From positions 1-48,980 of the forward strand of contig NZ_MUNE01000129.1 in assembly GCF_002154605.1 (NCBI RefSeq): a stretch of 48,980 bases of DNA. Reading direction: 5' to 3'. A model generated the notes under the pieces. That model was not told where the DNA came from and did not search any database. It worked only from the letters and a program-made list of their open reading frames with translations. The first letter of the stretch is position 1. The number at the start of each line of letters is the position of its first letter. A program made the translations under genes and the position numbers. Source of the DNA: Streptomyces milbemycinicus. GTDB taxonomy: Bacteria > Actinomycetota > Actinomycetes > Streptomycetales > Streptomycetaceae. Of this stretch, positions 1 through 7,518 are shown piece after piece.

Positions 1-2
1 CT

Positions 3-479
3 CCCAGCCCCGACCCCGATCCCGGCGCCACGCTGCCGCCGCCGGGCAGGATCACCCCGGCGCACCGCGTGCTCGCCGTGCTGTGCGCCGCGGTCGCCGC
101 CCCGCTGGCGCGTGCCCGGCCGCGCCATATCCGCGCCGTACTCCACCTGCTGCGCCGCGGCGCGGCTCCGGCCACCCCCGAACAGACGGCCGCCGCCCGC
201 CACGCCGTGGTCACGGCCAGCGCGCGCTGCGCCGCCGCCCGAAGCTGTCTGCACCGCTCACTGGCCACCACGCTGCTGTGCCGGGCCCACGGGACATGGC
301 CGACCTGGTGTACGGGGGTGCGTACCGAACCCTTCGGCGCACACGCCTGGGTGGCCGTGGACGGCGAGCCGATCGGCGAACCCGCCCATGAGCGCGGCTA
401 CACCACCATCATCAGCGTCCCACCGCTCAGCCGAGACCGGCGTCGCGGGCCAGAAGGGCCGCCTGGAGGCGGTTGGTGA
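3..479 (+). CDS. Lasso peptide B2 protein (leader peptidase), 5' end outside window
   Basis: B2 proteins are transglutaminase-like cysteine proteases that remove the leader of a lasso precursor peptide. The reading frame is open from the left edge; a GTG at 69 is internal to conserved sequence, so the true start is probably outside the window. Visible family features are the catalytic Cys in RSCLHRS, followed about 40 residues on by GAHAWVAVDGEP, which gives the His and Asp of the Cys-His-Asp triad. Family similarity ends near position 424; the last 18 residues are low-complexity Arg/Gly/Pro and may be a 3' extension or a disrupted end. No precursor, cyclase or transporter gene of the cluster is seen downstream, so the rest must lie to the left. 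Confidence 0.75.
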   Translation, partial: PSPDPDPGATLPPPGRITPAHRVLAVLCAAVAAPLARARPRHIRAVLHLLRRGAAPATPEQTAAARHAVVTASARCAAARSCLHRSLATTLLCRAHGTWPTWCTGVRTEPFGAHAWVAVDGEPIGEPAHERGYTTIISVPPLSRDRRRGPEGPPGGGW

Positions 480-642
480 CCTCGAGCGCGGTGAGGATGC
501 GCTCGTGCACATCGCGCAGCACGGGGGCGGGCGCGGCGTCGGCGGCGATGGTTTGGGGGTGGCGCAGGGTGCCGAGGACGTCGCGCAGATCGGCCAGCCT
601 GGCGGCGCTCGGGGTCGCCGGGCATCTGCCCCTGGCCGACAT
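427..642 (-). other. Short unidentified reading frame with protein-like composition
   Basis: About 70 codons ending at 427. The stretch LADLRDVLGTLRHP and the following helix-rich tail (VHERILTALEVTNRLQAALL) look like real amphipathic helical protein rather than an antisense shadow. It could be the C-terminal remnant of a helical or coiled-coil protein. It overlaps the last codons of the B2 gene on the other strand, and no clear start or ribosome binding site is visible. I do not recognise a family. Confidence 0.3.
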
Positions 643-708
643 CCCCTCCCGCGACGACGGCACGGACGACGGGCCGGACGGCTGGACAACCCCCATGCCC
701 TCGGACGG

Positions 709-1617
709 CTACGCCACCGCGCGGTCGAGCGAGTCCAGCAACCACGAATGCGCCTCGCCGACCGTGACGTCCTCGCCGGTGATGTCGCCGACGAGTTCCC
801 AGTAGCGGCGCAGGCTCGGGCTCCGATCGACCGCCGCGGTGCGCAGCAGGGCGCGCCGGAAGGTCAGGCTGTCCAGCCTGCCTCGTGTCGTGGCATGCGC
901 CTCGACGAACCGGTCGAGCAACGGTCCGGGCCCCGGCTGCTCCCCCGCCCGTACGCATGGGCGCGCGAGCTCGCACGCTTCGGCGATTCCCCCGTCCAGC
1001 AGGGCGTTCTGGTAGGCGACGAACTCTTCGCCGGTACGTGTACGGGCCCAGATCTGCTGCCGGAGCCGGTGGTCGTCGACGATCGCGACCAGCGTGGCGT
1101 AGGCGACCACCTGCTCGGGAGTGGGGTCGTTCGGTGGCTCGGGGACGCTGACCGAGATGAACATGCTCGCGCCGTCTTCGGACATTGAGGGCAGGGCGAT
1201 CCGGCTCCAGAACGCCTCGAGCATGTGCTGCGCCGCCCGGCCGTCCGTGACCGCGGCCAGCAGCTCCAACCTCGCGGCCCGCTCGACCGGTGCTGCTTGT
1301 TCGACCGCCCGGAGCGAGGCGCGGCGCCAGGCCAGTGTGGCCAGCTCGACGTCGACCTTCGCGCGTTCCTGCGCGGCGACTTCCGCGATGGAACGCCGGC
1401 CACCGAGCACGCTGTCGATCGCCGTCAACCCGAGTCCGAGTGCACGTAGCCGGCGCAGCAGCATCAACCGCTCGACCGTGTCCGGGAGGAAGCGACGGTG
1501 TCCGCCAGTGCTGCGGACCGACTCGACGAAGCCCTCGTCGCAGTAGAAGCGGATCGTACGGACGGGCACGCCGGTCAACTGTGAGAGCTCGCCGATGGAC
1601 AGCGTATCCGCGCGCAC
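709..1617 (-). CDS. MerR family transcriptional regulator
   Basis: The N-terminus (LSIGELSQLTGVPVRTIRFY, then a GGHRRF wing) is the winged helix-turn-helix of MerR proteins, followed by the dimerisation helix and a roughly 200-residue helical C-terminal domain. That domain carries no Cys cluster, so a metal sensor is unlikely. A GTG at 1617 was chosen because it starts a few residues before the helix-turn-helix and leaves the 1624-1639 palindrome outside the gene; a GTG at 1629 is also possible. The gene diverges from the mycothiol-dependent isomerase-family gene and very probably controls it and itself through that palindrome. The inducer is unknown. Confidence 0.9.
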   Translation of the reverse strand: MRADTLSIGELSQLTGVPVRTIRFYCDEGFVESVRSTGGHRRFLPDTVERLMLLRRLRALGLGLTAIDSVLGGRRSIAEVAAQERAKVDVELATLAWRRASLRAVEQAAPVERAARLELLAAVTDGRAAQHMLEAFWSRIALPSMSEDGASMFISVSVPEPPNDPTPEQVVAYATLVAIVDDHRLRQQIWARTRTGEEFVAYQNALLDGGIAEACELARPCVRAGEQPGPGPLLDRFVEAHATTRGRLDSLTFRRALLRTAAVDRSPSLRRYWELVGDITGEDVTVGEAHSWLLDSLDRAVA

Positions 1618-1649
1618 TTGAACCTCCACCCGGGTGGAGTTCCTACCCT
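1618..1649 (+). promoter_or_regulatory. MerR-type promoter with operator palindrome
   Basis: TTGAAC (1618-1623) and TACCCT (1644-1649) are separated by 20 bp, the over-long spacer typical of MerR-activated promoters. The spacer holds a perfect 16-bp palindrome, CTCCACCCGGGTGGAG (1624-1639). Transcription would begin about at the ATG at 1657, so the mRNA may be leaderless. The same palindrome abuts the merR-like gene on the opposite strand, which suggests autoregulation. Confidence 0.75.
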
Positions 1650-1656
1650 ACGCCGC

Positions 1657-2406
1657 ATGACACAGCCTCATATCGACCAATTGGCCTCGGGCCTGCTCGC
1701 ACAGATCGCGGCGTTCGCGGATGCCGTGGACGGCGCCGACTGGGACGCCCCGGTGCCGACATGTCCGGAGTGGCCGCTCCGGGTCCTCGTCGGACACCTC
1801 GGGCAGGCACCGCGCTGGGCGGCGGGAATCGTACGCGGCGGTTCGCCCGACGGCATCCCTGATCCCCGTGAAGCGGTGCCCCCGCAGAACTGGCGGGCAT
1901 GGCTGCTCGCGGGGGCCTCGGAGCTTGTCGAGGCGGTACGGGCGATCGGTCCCGGCACACCGGTCTGGACGCTCACCGGGCCGGGACCTGCGTCGTTCTG
2001 GCTGCGGCAGGCGGCGCACGACACATCGGTGCACGCCGTCGATGCAGCGCTGCTGGCCGGTGTTCCGTACGCCCTCGAACCGGACCTCGCGGCCGACGCG
2101 GTGACTCAGTGCCTGGAGTTGCTGTCTTCGCCGGTGGCCGAGGCATTGAAGCCCGCGGTGGCCGCGTTGCGGGGTGCGGGCTCGATTGGGCTGCGACCGT
2201 CCGAAGGGGCGATCGAGGGGTGGGTGATCACGCGGACGCAGACGGGGGTGTCATGGCGGCGGGGTCCGGGGCGGGCGGACGTGACCGTGACGGGTGCGGT
2301 GGAAGACCTGCTGTTGGTGCTGATGCGACGCCTGCCGCCGCAGCACGTGGCGATCGATGGGGATGGGCAGCTGTTCGACCACTGGCTGGCGCATTCCGCG
2401 CTGTAG
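1657..2406 (+). CDS. Maleylpyruvate isomerase family mycothiol-dependent enzyme
   Basis: The sequence has the DinB/MDMPI pattern: an N-terminal helical bundle with TCPEWPLRVLVGHLGQ, then WLRQAAHDTSVHAVDAAL holding the His residues of the metal site, and a C-terminal alpha/beta domain ending in HVAIDGDGQLFDHW. Members use mycothiol in isomerisation or thiol-transfer detoxification of electrophiles; the substrate here cannot be inferred. The ATG at 1657 is preferred over an upstream in-frame start at 1618 because the latter would place the whole MerR promoter inside the gene. Regulation by the divergent MerR is strongly indicated by the intergenic operator. Confidence 0.85.
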   Translation: MTQPHIDQLASGLLAQIAAFADAVDGADWDAPVPTCPEWPLRVLVGHLGQAPRWAAGIVRGGSPDGIPDPREAVPPQNWRAWLLAGASELVEAVRAIGPGTPVWTLTGPGPASFWLRQAAHDTSVHAVDAALLAGVPYALEPDLAADAVTQCLELLSSPVAEALKPAVAALRGAGSIGLRPSEGAIEGWVITRTQTGVSWRRGPGRADVTVTGAVEDLLLVLMRRLPPQHVAIDGDGQLFDHWLAHSAL

Positions 2407-2541
2407 GCAGGCCGCCCGGCTCACCGTCCGCCGAAGCGCTCAGCTTGCCGGTCGGCTGGACCGCGGACACGGCCGGCCGGCCCGACGGCGTGGCGATTCG
2501 GCAGAACGGATGGGCACAAGTCCGCCCGGCCCGCCCTAGTG

Positions 2542-2553
2542 GACCGATCGGTC
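2542..2553. promoter_or_regulatory. TetR-type operator palindrome before the SDR gene
   Basis: GACCGATCGGTC is a perfect 12-bp palindrome located 54 bp before the SDR start codon. The GACCG/CGGTC half-sites match the kind of operator bound by many actinobacterial TetR repressors. No TetR gene is visible nearby. The rest of 2407-2607 shows nothing else recognisable. Confidence 0.45.
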
Positions 2554-2607
2554 ATGTAACCACGGCCTCGGGTCGCGAGCCCCACCCCTAGCCCGAAGAA
2601 TGTCACT

Positions 2608-3321
2608 ATGGGCACTCATGACCAGAAGGTCGCCGCCATCACCGGCGCCTCGCACGGTATAGGCGCCGCCCTCGCCGACGCCTACCGCAAGCTCGGCTAC
2701 GCCGTCGTCGCGACCTCGCGTACCATCGCCCCCTCCCCCGACGCGGCCGTCCTGACCGTCCCCGGCGACATCGCCGACCCCGCCACCGCCGAACGCGTCA
2801 TCGCCGCCGCCAGCGAGCGCTTCGGCCGCGTCGACACCCTGGTCAACAACGCGGGCATCTTCGTCGCCAAGCCCTTCACCGACTACACCCAGGACGACTA
2901 CGCCGCCACGACGGGCGTCAACCTCGCCGGCTTCTTCCGCATCACTCAACTGGCCATCGAGCAGATGCTCACCCAGGGCGGCGGTCACATCGTCAACATC
3001 ACCACCAGCCTGGTCGACAACGCCGACTCCCGCGTCCCCTCCGTACTGGCCTCGCTGACCAAGGGCGGCCTCCAGTCCGCCACCAAGTCCCTCGCCATCG
3101 AATACGCCACCCGCGGCATCCGCACCAACGCCGTCTCACCCGGCACCATCAGGACCCCCATGCACCCCGAGGAGACCATCAAGGACCTCGCCGCCCTGCA
3201 ACCGGTCGGCCGACTGGGCGAGGTGAGCGACATCGTGGACGCGGTGATCTACCTGGAGAACGCCCCGTTCGTCACCGGCGAAATCCTCCACGTCGACGGC
3301 GGCGTCAGCGCGGGCCATTGA
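2608..3321 (+). CDS. SDR family oxidoreductase lacking the catalytic tyrosine
   Basis: A 237-residue short-chain dehydrogenase/reductase with the cofactor motif GASHGIG, the NNAG motif, a Ser at about 134 in the expected active-site strand, the conserved PGTIRTPM segment and the C-terminal TGEILHVDGG. At the YxxxK position the sequence reads ASLTK: Lys152 is present but the usual Tyr is Ala148. Either proton donation differs in this subgroup or the protein is not a classical oxidoreductase. The ATG at 2608 has no clear Shine-Dalgarno sequence. The gene stands alone behind a TetR-type palindrome. Confidence 0.88.
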   Translation: MGTHDQKVAAITGASHGIGAALADAYRKLGYAVVATSRTIAPSPDAAVLTVPGDIADPATAERVIAAASERFGRVDTLVNNAGIFVAKPFTDYTQDDYAATTGVNLAGFFRITQLAIEQMLTQGGGHIVNITTSLVDNADSRVPSVLASLTKGGLQSATKSLAIEYATRGIRTNAVSPGTIRTPMHPEETIKDLAALQPVGRLGEVSDIVDAVIYLENAPFVTGEILHVDGGVSAGH

Positions 3322-3347
3322 AATGGGCGCCGGGACGGGCACTCGTG

Positions 3348-3403
3348 AGCAACGAGCCCGGTAGCTTCGCCCGGAGCGGCGTGATCAGCCCCCTCGGCCC
3401 TGC
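3348..3403 (+). pseudogene. Fragment of a DUF89/ARMT1-like gene with internal deletion
   Basis: Bases 3348-3377 match 8806-8835 of the intact DUF89/ARMT1-like gene at 29 of 30 positions. The directly following 3378-3403 match 8944-8969 at 24 of 26. The 108 bp between these blocks in the intact gene are missing, so this is a deleted partial copy whose encoded sequence begins SNEPGSFARS. It is joined directly to the CHAT-like remnant. Confidence 0.75.
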
Positions 3404-3736
3404 GCGCCGCCTGCTACCCCGGCGCCCTGCGCTACGGCGCGTTCCTCATCTCCGACAAGCCCGTGGACGCCACCGGCACCCCCGATGATCTGCTCGCCGT
3501 CCTGCCCGGCGGCGACGCCCCGGCGTCCGTCCCGCACATCTCCTGCCACGCCGTGGCCGGCCCGCACCCCACCCGGTCCGCGCTGCGGCCGGCCGCCAGC
3601 CCGGACGCCGACCTCGACGGGGGCCTGCTGACCGTGGCCCGCATCCTGGACGACGACGACGCCGCCGCCGACCGCCCGCCCGCCGGACACGGCCGGCCCA
3701 CTGGTCGTGCTCAGCACCTGCGAGATCGGGTCGTGA
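3404..3736 (+). pseudogene. CHAT (caspase-like) domain remnant, frameshifted
   Basis: One frame reads ACYPGALRYGAFLISD and later VPHISCHAVAG, the His-bearing part of a CHAT protease domain. The matching Cys-bearing end, GPLVVLSTCEIG, is in another frame and reaches a stop at 3734-3736. The His and Cys of the dyad are therefore both recognisable but separated by a frameshift, and the N-terminal region is gone. CHAT proteases serve in bacterial conflict and cell-death systems; this copy looks dead. Confidence 0.55.
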
Positions 3737-3877
3737 CAGGAGCGAGGCCCGCTCAGGCCGCCGTCAGCGACTGCGTGCGCATCCATCGCCGTGGTCGGCA
3801 GCGGCAGCGGTGGCATTGGTAGCGTCGGCGTGTGCCGTGCCGGCCGGTACGGTGTGCCGCTCGACCGAGAGATAGTG

Positions 3878-4807
3878 ATGTCCCTGACGATTCGCAGGGC
3901 CGTGATCCCCGCCGCCGGACTCGGCTCCCGTCTGCTGCCCCTGACGAAGGCGACACCGAAGGAGATGCTCCCGGTCGGCGACAAGCCGGTCATCGAGCAC
4001 ACCGTGCGCGAACTGGTGGACTCCGGCATCACCGACATCACCATCGTCGTCTCCGGCGGCAAGAGCCTTATCCAGGACCACTTCCGCCCCAACCCCGCCC
4101 TCGTCGAACAACTCCGCGAAGACGGCAAGACGGCCTACGCGGACGCGGTGGAGGAGGTCGCGGAGCTGGCCCGCCGGGGCCACATCACCTACCTCGACCA
4201 GTACGGCCCGTACGGCAACGGCACCCCGGTGCTGAACGCTGCCCGTGCCTTCGGCGACGAGCCGGTGCTGGTGCTGTGGCCCGACGACGTCTTCGTGGCC
4301 GAGGTCCCCCGCGCCCAGCAGTTGATCCGCGCGTATGAGCAGACCGGCTGCCCGGTGCTGGCCCTCATGCCGATGGACCCCAACGAGTCCCAGCGCTATG
4401 GCGTGCCCATCGTCAAGGAAGACCTCGGAGATGGCCAACTGCGCATCACCGGCCTGGTCGAAAAGCCCACGCCCGCTGCCGCCCCGTCCTCGTACGCGGC
4501 GATCGGCGGCTATGTCGTCACCCCTGGCATCATCGACGAACTGCGTGAGCAGACCCGCCGCTGGTACGAGCACAAGACCGGCGAGGTCTACCTGACCGAC
4601 GCCATCAACGCCTACGCCTCCACCCGCGCGGTGTACGGGCAGGTCATCAAGGGCCGCTGGTACGACACCGGCAACCCGGCCGACTACCTGGTCGCCCAGA
4701 TGGCGTCCGCCCTCGCCCACCCGGAGTACGGCCCCGTCCTACGCGGCCTGGTCGCCGGACTCGACGTCGACCGCGATGCCGCCCTCCGGTCGGAAACCAA
4801 CACCTGA
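3878..4807 (+). CDS. galU: UTP--glucose-1-phosphate uridylyltransferase
   Basis: Makes UDP-glucose from UTP and glucose-1-phosphate in the cytoplasm for polysaccharide and glycoconjugate synthesis. The N-terminal nucleotide-binding signature AAGLGSRLLPLTKATPKEML and the DKPVIEHTV segment are typical, as are VLWPDDVF, GLVEKP and the C-terminal GRWYDTGNPADYL. The length of 309 residues is normal for the family. The ATG at 3878 begins at the conserved RRAVIPAAG strand. It is convergent with the minus-strand operon that follows, with a hairpin between them. Upstream are only gene remnants, so it is probably transcribed alone. It may be a second, accessory-region copy of a housekeeping gene. Confidence 0.92.
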   Translation: MSLTIRRAVIPAAGLGSRLLPLTKATPKEMLPVGDKPVIEHTVRELVDSGITDITIVVSGGKSLIQDHFRPNPALVEQLREDGKTAYADAVEEVAELARRGHITYLDQYGPYGNGTPVLNAARAFGDEPVLVLWPDDVFVAEVPRAQQLIRAYEQTGCPVLALMPMDPNESQRYGVPIVKEDLGDGQLRITGLVEKPTPAAAPSSYAAIGGYVVTPGIIDELREQTRRWYEHKTGEVYLTDAINAYASTRAVYGQVIKGRWYDTGNPADYLVAQMASALAHPEYGPVLRGLVAGLDVDRDAALRSETNT

Positions 4808-4824
4808 CCTGCCGCTTTCTGTCC

Positions 4825-4853
4825 TGGGCCGCCCGCCCGCAGCGAGCGGCCCA
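4825..4853. terminator. Bidirectional hairpin between galU and the minus-strand operon
   Basis: TGGGCCGC (4825-4832) pairs with GCGGCCCA (4846-4853), with further pairing between CCTGCC and GGCAGG just outside. It lies between two convergent genes, as expected for a shared terminator; there is no T-tract. Confidence 0.55.
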
Positions 4854-4885
4854 AGGCAGGGAGCCCCTGGGTCCGGAGGAAACCC

Positions 4886-5806
4886 CTACGCCGCGGTCGC
4901 GCTACAGCGGGCACGGATGAGCGCGATCACGGTGTCGGCGGTGTGGTCGAGGTAGCTGCGGCCATCGGGCAGCCACGCCTCCGGGCTGATGTAGCTGTGC
5001 GACCCGAGGTGGGTGGCCGGGTCCAGCCGGTGCACGGTGATCTTCCCGGCGCGGTCGGCCCGGTTCCATCCGCTGCGGCGGAACAGCCGCCAGCGCTGAG
5101 GGAAGATCCAGGTGCCGACCCGCTCAATCCAGTCGCCCGCGCTGGTGAGCTGATGTAGGTGCTCGGCATGGGTGAGGTCGTTGGCGCCGTTGTGGAACCC
5201 GCCAAGCGTGATCAACAGGAGCGGGGAGCGTAGCTGGGTGTGCAATTCCTCGACCGCGCCGGTGGCGACCTGGGCGCCGCCGCTGTAGCTGAGCAGCACC
5301 ACGGGGATACCGCTGTCGGGCCGGTAGCCGGCGAGCCGGAGCTGAGTGACGATCTGGGAACCGACGGCCCGGTTGTACAGGGGGCGGTACCGGTGGTCGG
5401 CGGCGACGAAGATCTGCATGACATTGTGCAGGAACAGCAGCAGCCCGATGTGGCGGCGCAGCCACACCCACACCGGCCGATCGGCAAGCGGGTCGGCCAG
5501 CGGCGAGTAGGGCTGCACCTGCCCCAGCACCCGCAGCTCCGGCGCTCCGGCGATCAGGGCCTTGACCAGCTGGCCGCCGTCCCGGGTGTCGCGGACGCGG
5601 CGTTTCCCGATGCCGTCCAGGTAGACGAGGTAGGCATCCGGGGGACCATCGGGGGCCGCACCCCGGGCGTAGGGCACACCCTCCGGGAGCTCGGTGGTAG
5701 GGGCCCGCCAGCCGGCGCTGTAGGCCAGCACCTCGTAGCGGGCCAGCAGAGCTTCGGCGAGCAGAACCGGCCCAAGCACGCAGACCCAGACCAGGAAATC
5801 GTTCAT
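4886..5806 (-). CDS. Membrane-anchored alpha/beta hydrolase-like protein
   Basis: 306 residues beginning with a hydrophobic segment (VWVCVLGPVLLAEALL) that can act as a signal anchor. The centre contains VVLLSYSGGAQVATGAVEEL, a serine-hydrolase nucleophile elbow of the form S-Y-S-G-G, and a C-terminal HSYISPEAWLPDG could hold the catalytic His. A lipase or esterase acting at the membrane is the best guess; the substrate is unknown. The start codon overlaps the stop of the preceding membrane-protein gene by 4 bp (ATGA), so it is the last gene of the patatin/glycosyltransferase operon. Confidence 0.65.
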   Translation of the reverse strand: MNDFLVWVCVLGPVLLAEALLARYEVLAYSAGWRAPTTELPEGVPYARGAAPDGPPDAYLVYLDGIGKRRVRDTRDGGQLVKALIAGAPELRVLGQVQPYSPLADPLADRPVWVWLRRHIGLLLFLHNVMQIFVAADHRYRPLYNRAVGSQIVTQLRLAGYRPDSGIPVVLLSYSGGAQVATGAVEELHTQLRSPLLLITLGGFHNGANDLTHAEHLHQLTSAGDWIERVGTWIFPQRWRLFRRSGWNRADRAGKITVHRLDPATHLGSHSYISPEAWLPDGRSYLDHTADTVIALIRARCSATAA

Positions 5807-6294
5807 GCGATCGGCTCCAGCGCCTCGGTCGCACTGAGCTTCACGACCAGTCGGCGGACGGCCTCCACCGCGATACCGAGCCCGACCCCGGAGACGGCCA
5901 CGCAACCGGCGGCGGCCCACCAGCCCAGCCCGGTCGCCGCGGCGAGCGGATCGGCCAGACCGGCTCCGACCCCCACGAAGAGCAGCAGGTGGAGCAGGGG
6001 CCCGAGCAGCGGGAACGCAAGGACGGCAGCGAGCACCAGCGGGGCGACCAGGCCGGGTGTCCACGCCAACCCGCCGCCTTGCAGCGGAGGGGACAGCACC
6101 AGCTTGGCCAGGGTCCACGCGGTCAGCGGCCACAGCGCGAACACAGCGCTCTCGACGAGGCCACCGGGCAGCAGCAACCCGGCCACAAAAGTCCGCGACA
6201 TGCCAGGCCGGCGCGCTACCAGAGGCAGGATGCGCCCGGCTGCCTCCGACAGCCCGGCGAACAGCAGTAGGACGATGACGACAGGTGACATCAC
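5803..6294 (-). CDS. Small integral membrane protein
   Basis: 163 residues that are almost entirely hydrophobic, with about four predicted membrane segments (for example VVIVLLLFAGLSEAAG and VAPLVLAAVLAFPLLGPLL). Start is a GTG at 6294 or the ATG at 6291, directly after the stop of the glycosyltransferase gene; its own stop overlaps the next start (ATGA). No family was recognised. Its place between a glycosyltransferase and a hydrolase suggests a role in a membrane lipid or glycolipid pathway, which is inference from context only. Confidence 0.7.
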   Translation of the reverse strand: MMSPVVIVLLLFAGLSEAAGRILPLVARRPGMSRTFVAGLLLPGGLVESAVFALWPLTAWTLAKLVLSPPLQGGGLAWTPGLVAPLVLAAVLAFPLLGPLLHLLLFVGVGAGLADPLAAATGLGWWAAAGCVAVSGVGLGIAVEAVRRLVVKLSATEALEPIA

Positions 6295-7518
6295 TCAGCC
6301 TCGCTGTGCCGGATCGCCGGGAGCCGGCTGACTGACCAAGCCGACCGCATGCAGGTACTTTTCGAGCTCGTCGGCGGCTCGCCGATATCCCCCCGCCTCG
6401 TGCTGGGCGGCCTGCACGGTGGTCGCGGCTGCCCGGAACCGGGGGTCGTCGAGCAGGCGCCGGGCGAGGGCACGTACGGAGTCCTCGGTGACGTCCTCCG
6501 TACGGATCGACAGGCCGGCGCCGAGCTCGGCGACGCGTCGGGCCACGATCGGCTGGTCGGCGCCCTGCGGGACCACCAGCAAAGGAACCCCGGCGTACAG
6601 GGCCTCGTTGGCGCTGTTCATCCCGCCGTGGGTGACGAAGATCGCCGCGCGGGCCAGTACCTCCAGTTGCGGCACGGAGCGGCGGGCGAGCACGTTGGCC
6701 GGCAACGGACCCAGCGCGGCGGGATCGGTCTGCCCGGTGGAGACGATCACGGTGCCGCCCAGCGGGGCGAGCGAGGTGGCGAAGGTGCGCAGCAGCTGCG
6801 GGTCGGCGTTGAACACCGTGCCCAGCGAGGCGTACAGCACCGGGTCCCGCAGCTGATCGGCCGGGAACGACGGGTCGACGAGGCGGGCGCCGATGCTTGG
6901 GCCGACGAACCGGTAGGAGTCGTCGAAGTCCTCGACGGCAGGCTGGAACGCCCGCGAGGTGTAGACCAGATTGAGCGGCTGGCGGATGCTTCCCACGTCG
7001 ACCGGTGGCAACCCACGCGTGTCGAAGCGGCGGCGCAGCTCCCAGCGCGACCGCAGGTAGCCCTGGATACTGCGGGGCCGAGCCGCCGCCGCGGCCAGCA
7101 GGTCCCACGAGCCGCGGGTGGGGCTGGGCACATGCCGGTTGAACGCGAACGTAGTGTGCGACGCCGCCGCCGGCACCTTGAGTTCGCGGGCAGCGACCGC
7201 GCCCCACAAACAAGCATTGTCGTGGACGATCAGGTCGGGCCGGACGCGGCGCAGGTCGGTGAGCACAGCGGGCAGCAAGCGGACGGCGGTGTGCGCAAGC
7301 CCCTCTATGAGCGTGAGCGGCGTCGGCCGTTCGGGGAGCGGCTGCTCGCCCCCGGGGTAGAGGCACACCGTCGCGCCGGTGGCCTCGATCTCCTCACGGA
7401 ACGCGGGCGAGGTGTAGTACGTGACGGTATGGCCGCGCCGGACAAGCTCGGCCACGACCGGCAGCGTCGGGTTGACGCGCCCGTGCATGGCGATGTTGAG
7501 GAACGCGATGGTACTCAC
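6295..7518 (-). CDS. MGT-family (GT1) glycosyltransferase
   Basis: A GT-B fold UGT-type enzyme that would transfer a sugar from a nucleotide donor to a small or lipid acceptor. The N-terminus (IAFLNIAMHGRVNPTLPVV) is the acceptor-domain start of macrolide-type transferases. The C-terminal half carries the donor-binding signature, with FVTHGGMNSANEALYAGVPL followed by PQGADQPIVARRVAELGAG. The GTG at 7518 was chosen because conserved sequence starts there and it overlaps the stop of the upstream patatin gene (GTGA). The MGT subfamily often acts on antibiotics or hydrophobic aglycones; the membrane and lipase neighbours argue for a lipid acceptor. Confidence 0.88.
   Translation of the reverse strand: MSTIAFLNIAMHGRVNPTLPVVAELVRRGHTVTYYTSPAFREEIEATGATVCLYPGGEQPLPERPTPLTLIEGLAHTAVRLLPAVLTDLRRVRPDLIVHDNACLWGAVAARELKVPAAASHTTFAFNRHVPSPTRGSWDLLAAAAARPRSIQGYLRSRWELRRRFDTRGLPPVDVGSIRQPLNLVYTSRAFQPAVEDFDDSYRFVGPSIGARLVDPSFPADQLRDPVLYASLGTVFNADPQLLRTFATSLAPLGGTVIVSTGQTDPAALGPLPANVLARRSVPQLEVLARAAIFVTHGGMNSANEALYAGVPLLVVPQGADQPIVARRVAELGAGLSIRTEDVTEDSVRALARRLLDDPRFRAAATTVQAAQHEAGGYRRAADELEKYLHAVGLVSQPAPGDPAQRG

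Noticed and set aside
5807..7366. Minus-strand frame running through the glycosyltransferase and membrane-protein region into the hydrolase gene.
   Set aside because: Upstream of the ATG at 5806 it is Arg/Pro-rich shadow sequence; the glycosyltransferase and membrane protein in other frames account for this DNA.
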